This document shows positions 1-5,149 of a stretch of 5,802 bases of DNA, one piece after another. The stretch lies in NCBI GenBank assembly GCA_955651735.1, contig CATPAM010000087.1:1-5802 (forward strand). Direction: 5' to 3'. Source of the stretch: Candidatus Acidiferrales bacterium (GTDB lineage Bacteria; Acidobacteriota; Terriglobia; Acidiferrales; UBA7541). How positions within the stretch are numbered: the stretch's first letter is position 1; each line of letters opens with the position of its first letter. The position numbers and the translations under genes were made by a program. The notes below the pieces were generated by a model. That model searched no databases. It had not been told where the DNA came from and was given only the letters and a program-made list of their open reading frames with translations.

Positions 1-419
1 ATTGCTCGCCGTCCTTTAACTGGAAAAAGAAGCTAGACGACGTCATTATCGCCAACTTCCAGCAAGAGCTTGGCAAGATGGGTTACAAATTCCAGTTCGT
101 GACGCTCGCGGGATTCCACTCGCTGAACATGAGCATGTTCAACCTTGCGCGCGGCTATTCTCAGGCAGGCATGACCGCATACTCGAGACTGCAGCAGGAA
201 GAATTCGCGGCCCAGGAACTTGGTTATCGCGCGGTCACGCACCAGCGCTTCGTAGGAACCGGCTATTTCGATGAAATTGCACAGGTCGTCTCTGGCGGCC
301 ATTCATCGACTACCGCGTTGGCGGGGTCGACCGAGACTGCGCAGTTCCACGCGCAGCAGGAGGATGACCTTACGGCGACGCGATCCCGGGTTTCGTATAG
401 CAAGCTCGGGCGCATTTGA
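1..419 (+). CDS. aceA: Isocitrate lyase, C-terminal part (5' end outside window)
   Basis: Isocitrate lyase cleaves isocitrate to glyoxylate and succinate in the cytoplasm, the first step of the glyoxylate shunt used for growth on acetate or fatty acids. The frame is open from the window edge. It reads [10 protein letters not shown] (the first two bases fit a preceding Asn), then [32 protein letters not shown] and [15 protein letters not shown], all in the family's order. The NCSPS segment and the Thr of TLAGFH belong to the substrate pocket in known isocitrate lyases. The catalytic KKCGH loop lies upstream, outside the window. About 138 codons are present, roughly the last third of the protein. 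After the usual end (STE..QFH) there is a tail of about 22 residues, polar and ending KLGRI, that many homologues lack. The gene runs into a hairpin and converges on the next gene. The family call is secure; only the tail is unusual. Confidence 0.95.
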   Translation, partial: CSPSFNWKKKLDDVIIANFQQELGKMGYKFQFVTLAGFHSLNMSMFNLARGYSQAGMTAYSRLQQEEFAAQELGYRAVTHQRFVGTGYFDEIAQVVSGGHSSTTALAGSTETAQFHAQQEDDLTATRSRVSYSKLGRI

Positions 420-434
420 AAGCGTCCAGAAACA

Positions 435-460
435 AAAGGGGCCGCGTGAGCGGCCTCTTT
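435..460. terminator. Possible bidirectional terminator hairpin
   Basis: An 11-pair stem (AAAGGGGCCGC against GCGGCCTCTTT, one G-U pair) closes a GTGA tetraloop 15 bases after the isocitrate lyase stop. On + the 3' arm ends in TCTTT. On - the arm runs into CCCCTTTTGTTT, a better T-tract. It sits between two convergent genes, so it could end both transcripts. Termination itself is inferred. Confidence 0.75.
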
Positions 461-494
461 CGCGATTTAGAGCAAGTCGGCTGGTTGCAAGCTC

Positions 495-899
495 TTACTG
501 ATTGCTTCCGCTGGTCCCCGAATGGGAAGGTTCGGCGCTGACCTGACCTTCCACGCGGAGTTCAAAATCCTTCCCGTGGAAGAAGATCTCGGTCAGAGCG
601 TTTTTTCCGTCATCCGACTTCTTCGCAGCGTAACCATCGGTCCGATTCTTTTCGCCGACGGTCACCACCTGCGCCGGCACCGAAGCTACGGTTTGCTTGC
701 CGCTGGTGATGCTCAGCTCGACCTTGGGACCTTCGCCATTCCATTCGACCTTGTACTCGCCCGCAGGCAACTGCTTGCCTTGCACTTCCACACTTTCGTA
801 CAGGCGCAGCGTGCCCTTACCCGTGCCCGCAGCAAAGACGCTGGCGGCCAGCAGCAGCGACGCTCCCGCTAAAGTGACTAGATTCCTCGACCCTTTCAT
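495..899 (-). CDS. Small secreted protein of unknown function
   Basis: This 134-residue protein begins with a clear signal peptide: MKGSRN, a hydrophobic core LVTLAGASLLLAASVFA, and a VFA/A site near residue 23. The mature part, about 110 residues, has alternating strand-like segments (GTLRLYESVEVQG, AGEYKVEWNG, KVELSITSG, TEIFFHGKDFELRVEGQ), which suggests a small beta-sandwich or barrel. The end (SAEPSHSGTSGSNQ) is a flexible Ser/Gly/Thr tail. It has no cysteine, no lipobox and no catalytic motif that I recognise. The ATG is preceded by AAAGGAAG (907-914, core 9 bases from the start), and the signal peptide begins exactly there, which settles the start. Small exported proteins of this style are common in Acidobacteriota, but I cannot name a family. 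It is probably periplasmic or secreted. The gene appears monocistronic, ending at the hairpin shared with isocitrate lyase. Confidence 0.85.
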   Translation of the reverse strand: MKGSRNLVTLAGASLLLAASVFAAGTGKGTLRLYESVEVQGKQLPAGEYKVEWNGEGPKVELSITSGKQTVASVPAQVVTVGEKNRTDGYAAKKSDDGKNALTEIFFHGKDFELRVEGQVSAEPSHSGTSGSNQ

Positions 900-1203
900 C
901 TTTCATCTTCCTTTCTGTTTGTCCTCGCGAAAACTCCCGCCTCGGTATCCGCAGGAGCTTTGGGGAGGCCTTCAGTAGGATGCGGGGCCGGCGCGGGTGT
1001 CACGCGAGAATGCGGCTGGAAGTGACAGATAATAATGTAGATACTAGTATTCTAATTTCCCCATGCGCGGCCGATCTAACCTTCGACTGAAAACTGCCCC
1101 TCTTTCGGGTCGGCGCTTTGTGTCCTTCTAGTTCACGGGCCTTACTAAATGGGGACTACGGTACCATTCAAGTTTCACTACGTTTGGCCGATGATGACTG
1201 AGT
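900..1203. other. Intergenic region between divergent units
   Basis: No convincing gene lies in these 304 bases. The left part (900-1020) is the leader of the secreted-protein gene on - and includes its ribosome binding site. An AT-rich island at about 1021-1060, flanked by GC-rich sequence, holds a perfect 10-base palindrome ATACTAGTAT (1041-1050), a candidate + promoter and a weak - strand -10 candidate (TATTAT, 1034 to 1029, no good -35). A 22-codon ATG frame at 1063-1131 (begins MRGRSNLRLK) has no ribosome binding site and is not called. The rest (about 1132-1203) shows nothing distinctive. Confidence 0.6.
1022..1050 (+). promoter_or_regulatory. Candidate sigma-70 promoter facing the 92-codon ORF
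   Basis: GTGACA (1022-1027, 5 of 6 matches to TTGACA) is followed after exactly 17 bases by TAGTAT (1045-1050, 4 of 6 matches to TATAAT) inside an AT-rich island. Transcription would begin near 1057 and leave a leader of about 145 bases before the ORF at 1204. The -10 overlaps a perfect palindrome. It is a sequence match only. Confidence 0.35.
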
Positions 1204-1482
1204 ATGGCGAGCCTCTACTTTTGCCAGCCCCACACGCAGAACCAGGGCATGCTGCGCGCTATCTTAAACCGGGAAGATTGCCAGCACCTGGCGGCGCCGG
1301 GCGCCATCACTTATCTTGGGGACGAATTCCCTAATTTTGCTAACGGCCATCGGCAAGAGCGCGATTTTGCTGTGCTGAAAGTGGATGCCGAAGAAGCCGA
1401 CACGAAATGGCGTCCCGGCTTCTATCGCGTCGACGCCGACCTGATGGAACTCAATAGCGTGCTCCTAACCCTCGCGCGCTAA
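1204..1482 (+). CDS. Hypothetical 92-residue protein
   Basis: I do not recognise this family. The frame is bounded upstream by two adjacent TGA codons (1192-1197), so the ATG at 1204 is the only ATG available near the 5' end. There is no strong ribosome binding site, only purine-rich GATGATGACTGAG. In favour of coding: third positions are mostly G or C, as in the neighbouring genes, and the composition is protein-like, with aromatic and charged residues spread evenly. The C-terminal half contains DFAVLKVDAEEADTKW and GFYRVDADLMELNSVL, which look like structured alpha/beta segments. There are two cysteines (residues 7 and 26) and no signal peptide or membrane segment, so it would be cytoplasmic. 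It stands alone, 154 bases before the cysteine desulfurase on the same strand. It could be a lineage-specific small protein or a chance open frame. Confidence 0.5.
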   Translation: MASLYFCQPHTQNQGMLRAILNREDCQHLAAPGAITYLGDEFPNFANGHRQERDFAVLKVDAEEADTKWRPGFYRVDADLMELNSVLLTLAR

Positions 1483-1595
1483 TCCGTTTGCTCGCACCTC
1501 CGGTACTCACTTACGTCCATGCCACCCCAACGGCTAATTAACTCCATCTCTAGTTGTGCTGCTGCTGACGACGAGTGGGGGCGAGAATGGCCGGC

Positions 1596-1624
1596 TTGCC
1601 GTTGCGAGAGGTCGAGTCTATCCT
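1596..1624 (+). promoter_or_regulatory. Candidate promoter for the cysteine desulfurase
   Basis: TTGCCG (1596-1601) and TATCCT (1619-1624) are separated by 17 bases, each matching 4 of 6 consensus positions. Transcription would start near 1631, only about six bases before the ATG at 1637. That fits the lack of a Shine-Dalgarno sequence there. The match is modest and unverified. Confidence 0.3.
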
Positions 1625-1636
1625 GATAGCACAGCC

Positions 1637-2875
1637 ATGAATCGCGTCTATCTGGATCACAATGCAACGACGGCTGTCGAGCCAGAGGTGCTCGACGCTA
1701 TACTGCCCTACCTGTCGAGGGAGTTCGGAAACGCCGCCTCGATTCACACCTTTGGCCAGAAGGCGCGCGCCGCGGTCGAAACGGCGCGCGAACAAGTCGC
1801 GGCACTGATTGGCGCACGCCCCCAGGAAATCGTTTTTACAAGTGGCGGCACGGAAGCGGACAACCATGCGATCTTTGGCGGAATTCCCCTGCTTGTAAGC
1901 TGGCCCGCGAGTCGAAGTCCGAACCCCGCCGACGACCTCGGTAAGCGCTTTTCTATCGCTCACTTCAAACACGTCATCACCACTAGCATCGAACACGAGG
2001 CTGTCCTCAACACCTGCCAGGCGCTCGAGAAGCAGGGCGTACCCGTCACCTACCTGCCCGTCGATGGACAAGGAGTCATTTCGCCGGAGGCGCTTTGCCG
2101 CGCTCTTCGCAAGGAGACCGTGCTGATTACCGTGATGCACGCCAACAACGAGCTGGGCACGGTGCAACCGCTCGAGGAAATTGGGCGCATCGCCGCGGAC
2201 GCCGACGTTTACTTTCATACCGACGCAGTGCAATCCGCAGGCAAGGTACCGATCGATGTGAACGCGCTCCGCCTGGATTTGCTTTCTCTCTCCGGGCACA
2301 AATTTTATGCGCCCAAGGGCATTGGAGCGCTGTACATCCGCGGAGGTACGCGTTTGCAGCAGCTTCTCTATGGCGGGCATCACCAGCGAGGATTCCGCCC
2401 TGGCACGGAGAACGTTGCAGGAATTGTCGGCATGGGGAAAGCCGCGGAGCTTGCCCGGAAGGCCTTGGTGGAGGATGCGGCGCGCATTTCTGCTTTGCGC
2501 GACCGGCTGGAGCAAGGGCTGCTCTCGCGCGTGCGGCATTCACGCGCCAACGGCGCGCGCGCCTCGCGCACGCCTAATACGACCAACATCATGTTTCCCG
2601 GGATTGAAGGCGAAGCTCTGGTCATCGCGCTCGATCTTAAGGGGCTGGCCTGCTCGACCGGGGCGGCTTGCTCGTCGGGGGCCGTCGAGCCGTCGCACGT
2701 GCTGACCGCCATAGGTCTGTCGCCCGACGAGGCGCGGGCCAGTTTGCGCTTCAGCCTGGGCCGGCACACCACTGCCACCGAGATCGATTTCGCATTGCAA
2801 ATTGTGCCGGCTGCTGTCGAACAACTCCGCGAACTCTCACCCACCTACAGCAAGGAAGCCGCAACGAGGTCGTAA
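1637..2875 (+). CDS. Cysteine desulfurase, NifS/IscS type
   Basis: This PLP enzyme turns cysteine into alanine and holds the sulfur as a persulfide for Fe-S clusters or tRNA thiolation. The 412-residue protein carries the family landmarks in order: YLDHNATT (5-12), SGGTEADN (69-76), SIEH (117-120), HANNELGTVQP (168-178), HTDAVQSAGK (194-203), SGHK with the PLP lysine K222, RPGTENV (254-260) and ACSTGAACSSG with the sulfur-accepting cysteine at C345. The extended segment around C345 and the EPSHVL that follows fit class I (NifS/IscS) rather than SufS. I chose the ATG at 1637 because YLDHNATT follows directly; a GTG at 1556 would add 27 unconserved residues. The start has no clear Shine-Dalgarno sequence. 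Compared with E. coli IscS as I recall it, the loop after TEADN is about 20 residues longer (residues about 87-106). mnmA follows 101 bases downstream on the same strand, suggesting the sulfur is meant for tRNA, as for YrvO in Bacillus. No IscU, IscA or iscR gene is in view. Confidence 0.95.
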   Translation: MNRVYLDHNATTAVEPEVLDAILPYLSREFGNAASIHTFGQKARAAVETAREQVAALIGARPQEIVFTSGGTEADNHAIFGGIPLLVSWPASRSPNPADDLGKRFSIAHFKHVITTSIEHEAVLNTCQALEKQGVPVTYLPVDGQGVISPEALCRALRKETVLITVMHANNELGTVQPLEEIGRIAADADVYFHTDAVQSAGKVPIDVNALRLDLLSLSGHKFYAPKGIGALYIRGGTRLQQLLYGGHHQRGFRPGTENVAGIVGMGKAAELARKALVEDAARISALRDRLEQGLLSRVRHSRANGARASRTPNTTNIMFPGIEGEALVIALDLKGLACSTGAACSSGAVEPSHVLTAIGLSPDEARASLRFSLGRHTTATEIDFALQIVPAAVEQLRELSPTYSKEAATRS

Positions 2876-2961
2876 GTCGGCGCTTGCCTCCTTAGGCGGT
2901 GCAGGAGCCGTGGGAAGAGGCCGCCAAGCAGTTGCTGCGCAACAAACACTGGGTTTTCCCG

Positions 2962-2967
2962 TAAAAT
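2962..2967 (+). promoter_or_regulatory. Possible -10 element close to the mnmA start
   Basis: TAAAAT (5 of 6 matches to TATAAT) ends nine bases before the mnmA ATG. A start site about seven bases further on would leave a leader of only a few bases. The -35 position (GCAACA, 2939-2944) is poor. The only GGAG near the ATG is one base from it, too close for normal ribosome binding, which makes near-leaderless expression possible. mnmA could also simply be read through from the desulfurase. Confidence 0.25.
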
Positions 2968-2976
2968 GAATGGAGC

Positions 2977-4128
2977 ATGAGCAACGCGACTCAATTCGAC
3001 GCTTTGCCCGCGAGCGACGCGATTCAGAGCGGCTTGATTGCCGTGGCCATGAGCGGCGGCGTTGACTCTTCCACCGTCGCGGCCCTGCTGCAGCAGCAAG
3101 GGCACCCCATCATCGGGCTGACCATGCAGCTCTGGAACCAGCGCCGCCTGCCCGAGTTGCAGGGCGACGGACCGGCGCAGCACCGCTGCTGCTCGCTCGA
3201 CGACGTCTACGATGCCAAGCGCGTCGCGCAGCACTTGAATTTTCCGCACTACGTGGTGAACTTCGAGCAGCAATTTGAAGCGCGCGTGGTGCGCCCCTTC
3301 GTCGACCAGTATCTTGCGGGGCGCACGCCGATCGCGTGCACCAACTGCAATACGGATGTAAAGTTCGAGCCGCTGCTGCGCATGGCGCGCCAGATCGGTG
3401 CCGAGCGGCTGGCCACTGGCCATTACGCGCGCATCCGCCGAAATGAGCAGACCGGCCGCTGGGAATTGTGGCGCGCTCGCGACGACAGCAAGGATCAGTC
3501 CTACTTTCTCTGGGGACTGACGCAGGAGCAGCTTGCGCGCAGCGAATTTCCACTGGGCGAACTGAGCAAGGAGGAAGTGCGCGCCGCTGCGCGGCTGGCG
3601 AACTTGCCCGTGGCGGACAAGCCCGAAAGCATGGAACTGTGTTTCGTTCCCAACGGCAACTATGTCCAGTTCATTGAGGCGTATTCGCGCGAGCGCGGCG
3701 CGGCATTGTCGAAGACCGAGGGCGAGATCGTCTCGGAAGATGGCGCCGTGGTCGGACGTCACTCCGGCGTACACAACTTCACCATTGGGCAGCGCAAGGG
3801 CTTGGGATTTGCAGCAGGCAAGCCGCTCTACGTAGTGGCCATCGACCGCGGGAACAATCGTGTGGTCGTGGGAGATGACGAGTCGCTGCGCACCACGACT
3901 TGCGACGTACAAGATGTGAACTGGATCGCGCACCAGGTTTCCCGTGAACCAGTGTGCGCGACGGTGAAGATCCGCCACAAGCACGTTCCTGCCGAAGCAA
4001 CTGTCACGCCGCTGGATGCCACGCACACGCGGATCGTTTTTAACGCTCCGCAGCGCGCCATCACCTCCGGGCAGGGCGCTGTTTTCTATGACGGTGAGCG
4101 TGTCCTGGGCGGCGGTTGGATTCGCTAG
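2977..4128 (+). CDS. mnmA: tRNA-specific 2-thiouridylase MnmA
   Basis: MnmA adenylates and thiolates U34 of tRNA-Lys, -Glu and -Gln in the cytoplasm, giving 2-thiouridine that aids decoding of A/G-ending codons. The 383-residue protein shows the whole family plan. The PP-loop is SGGVDSS (26-32). [11 protein letters not shown] (70-80) follows. The first catalytic cysteine is C124 in [10 protein letters not shown], and ATGHYARI (146-153) comes after it. DQSYFLWGL (173-181) is followed by the second catalytic cysteine C222 in [19 protein letters not shown] (266-277) introduces the C-terminal beta domain, which ends [16 protein letters not shown]. The start at 2977 gives about 20 extra residues before the usual IAVAMSGG beginning. 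In-frame TTG and GTG codons inside that stretch are alternatives, and TAA at 2962 blocks any longer version. The cysteine desulfurase immediately upstream is the likely sulfur donor. No Tus relay genes are visible. The gene ends about 60 bases before the convergent DUF948-like gene. Confidence 0.97.
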   Translation: MSNATQFDALPASDAIQSGLIAVAMSGGVDSSTVAALLQQQGHPIIGLTMQLWNQRRLPELQGDGPAQHRCCSLDDVYDAKRVAQHLNFPHYVVNFEQQFEARVVRPFVDQYLAGRTPIACTNCNTDVKFEPLLRMARQIGAERLATGHYARIRRNEQTGRWELWRARDDSKDQSYFLWGLTQEQLARSEFPLGELSKEEVRAAARLANLPVADKPESMELCFVPNGNYVQFIEAYSRERGAALSKTEGEIVSEDGAVVGRHSGVHNFTIGQRKGLGFAAGKPLYVVAIDRGNNRVVVGDDESLRTTTCDVQDVNWIAHQVSREPVCATVKIRHKHVPAEATVTPLDATHTRIVFNAPQRAITSGQGAVFYDGERVLGGGWIR

Positions 4129-4135
4129 ACCAATT

Positions 4136-4165
4136 AAAAAGGGCAGGCGCACAACACGCCTGCCC
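4136..4165 (-). terminator. Intrinsic terminator of the uvrC/ytxH/DUF948 run
   Basis: A perfect 9-pair stem (GGGCAGGCG at 4141-4149, CGCCTGCCC at 4157-4165) with a 7-base loop is followed on - by TTTTT (4140 to 4136) and AATT, the classical intrinsic form. It starts 25 bases after the DUF948-like stop. On + the hairpin is followed by AAAAAG, so it is not a standard terminator for mnmA, although it lies just beyond the mnmA stop. Confidence 0.85.
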
Positions 4166-4190
4166 AAAAAGTCCGTAACTTCAAAGCCGG

Positions 4191-4700
4191 CTAAATAAAC
4201 AACTCTTCTTCCTGTTCCAGCGGTTCTTCGGGCCGCCGTCTTCCGCGCCGGGCGCGGAGCAAATCGATTCCCACCTTGATACCTTGCATCAGGGCCGACA
4301 CTTTTTGGACTGGCCGCCAAACGTTGTGAGAGAACTTTGTCCCCGCGTCCTCGACGGCTTCCAGCGCGCCGGTGAGAATGCGATCCGCGCGCACAAGCTG
4401 CCCACGCAGCCGGTCAGAAGCCTCGGTGAAAACGCGGTCGACCTTCTGCGCCTGTGCACGCGCCAGGTATACGACGTGCGCGGCATCGGCAACCATTTCG
4501 GAAATTTTCGGCTGCGTATCTTCCAGCAGGATTTGGACGCGGGTCAGAATCGGGCTAAGCCGCGACTCTAGGTCAGATGTAAACCGTTCCATGCGATCCA
4601 TGGTGCGCCGCATCTGCAAAAACATGGCCACCAGAATCGCCGCCTGCAGCACAATCGCTGCTGCCGCAACGCAAACGAAAACTGCGATCCACGTTTCCAT
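4191..4700 (-). CDS. DUF948/YtxG-like membrane-anchored coiled-coil protein
   Basis: The 169-residue protein has one N-terminal transmembrane helix (about residues 5-28, IAVFVCVAAAAIVLQAAILV), the basic stop RR, and then a long helical, heptad-like region. That region includes TMDRMERFTSDLESRLSPIL, LLEDTQPKISEMV and further LxxxL-type helices to about residue 145. A basic patch (RARRGRRR) and an acidic end (EEPLEQEEELFI) close it. This build matches DUF948, the family of Bacillus YtxG, whose function is poorly known; a role at the membrane as scaffold or stress protein is inference. The ATG at 4700 is preceded by GGGG about seven bases away. A GTG at 4706 with AAGGG upstream is an equally possible start, adding two residues. 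It lies 93 bases downstream of the YtxH-family gene on the same strand, and the strong terminator follows it. The resemblance rests on architecture and general helix pattern. Confidence 0.8.
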   Translation of the reverse strand: METWIAVFVCVAAAAIVLQAAILVAMFLQMRRTMDRMERFTSDLESRLSPILTRVQILLEDTQPKISEMVADAAHVVYLARAQAQKVDRVFTEASDRLRGQLVRADRILTGALEAVEDAGTKFSHNVWRPVQKVSALMQGIKVGIDLLRARRGRRRPEEPLEQEEELFI

Positions 4701-4793
4701 ACGCACCCCAAGCCCTTACGCATGGGCTTACTTACGGCTGCCAATCACCAACCGAGCCTGCGGCGCGAAGTCCAGGGCCGCGCCGCCAAAGAC

Positions 4794-5081
4794 TTAAGAC
4801 TTGGATTCGCGCAGATACGCTTCGCGTCCCGCGTCCACGGCCGCCGCTATCGAGTCCTTCTTGCGCACCGCCACGTCCTTGCTGCGCTCGATCAGTTCGT
4901 CTGCCCGCTCGCGAAGTTCCCGCGCCTTGCGCTGCGCGTAGTCGCGCCCTTCATCCGCTTTCTTCGAGAGCAGGTCGCGCGTCTCTTCGCCGGACTTGGG
5001 CGCAAATAATATTTTAATGAGAGGGCGTACACCGAGATCTACTAGGAAGTACGTCACCTTGGATCCCACATTGTCCGCCAT
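4794..5081 (-). CDS. YtxH-domain protein
   Basis: This 95-residue protein carries the YtxH signature LFAPKSGEETRDLL (25-38) after a moderately hydrophobic segment (YFLVDLGVRPLIKI, 11-24). A long, highly charged amphipathic helix rich in Arg, Glu and Lys follows (about 39-95, for example RKARELRERADELIERSKDV). Members of the family are small membrane-associated stress or gas-vesicle-like proteins of unclear biochemical role. The segment before the motif is less hydrophobic than a typical transmembrane helix, so membrane association is uncertain. The start is decided by GGAGG five bases upstream of the ATG at 5081; an upstream frame extension to 5126 has neither this site nor the family pattern. 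It sits 68 bases after uvrC and 93 bases before the DUF948-like gene, all on -. In Bacillus, ytxG (DUF948) and ytxH are also operon partners. Confidence 0.88.
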   Translation of the reverse strand: MADNVGSKVTYFLVDLGVRPLIKILFAPKSGEETRDLLSKKADEGRDYAQRKARELRERADELIERSKDVAVRKKDSIAAAVDAGREAYLRESKS

Positions 5082-5086
5082 AGCAA

Positions 5087-5091
5087 CCTCC
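5087..5091 (-). promoter_or_regulatory. Strong ribosome binding site of the YtxH gene
   Basis: GGAGG on -, five bases before the ATG at 5081, fixes this start over the longer in-frame alternative at 5126. It is the best Shine-Dalgarno match in the window. Confidence 0.85.
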
Positions 5092-5149
5092 GCAAAAAAC
5101 GTAGCACAGCAGTGGGCACCGCGCAATACGAGCTAACCCCTATGGCCCC

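Noticed and set aside
1149..1334. 61-codon ATG frame on +
   Set aside because: It overlaps the 92-codon ORF in another frame, is Pro/Gly/His-rich late on, and has no ribosome binding site.
1556..1636. GTG start extending the cysteine desulfurase by 27 residues
   Set aside because: The added residues are not part of the family, whose N-terminus is directly the YLDHNATT segment, and they would cover the candidate promoter.
1550..2539. 329-codon open frame on - opposite the cysteine desulfurase
   Set aside because: The opposite strand holds every desulfurase landmark, and this frame shows no recognisable motif or ribosome binding site. Shadow.
2845..4320. 491-codon open frame on - opposite mnmA
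   Set aside because: It is entirely antisense to a fully conserved mnmA and runs into the DUF948-like gene. Its protein is Arg/Ala-rich with no family motifs. It is a GC-driven shadow frame.
5082..5149. Terminator between uvrC and the YtxH gene
   Set aside because: There is a run of six T on - just before the ribosome binding site, but no stable stem precedes it; the best stem I find has three pairs.
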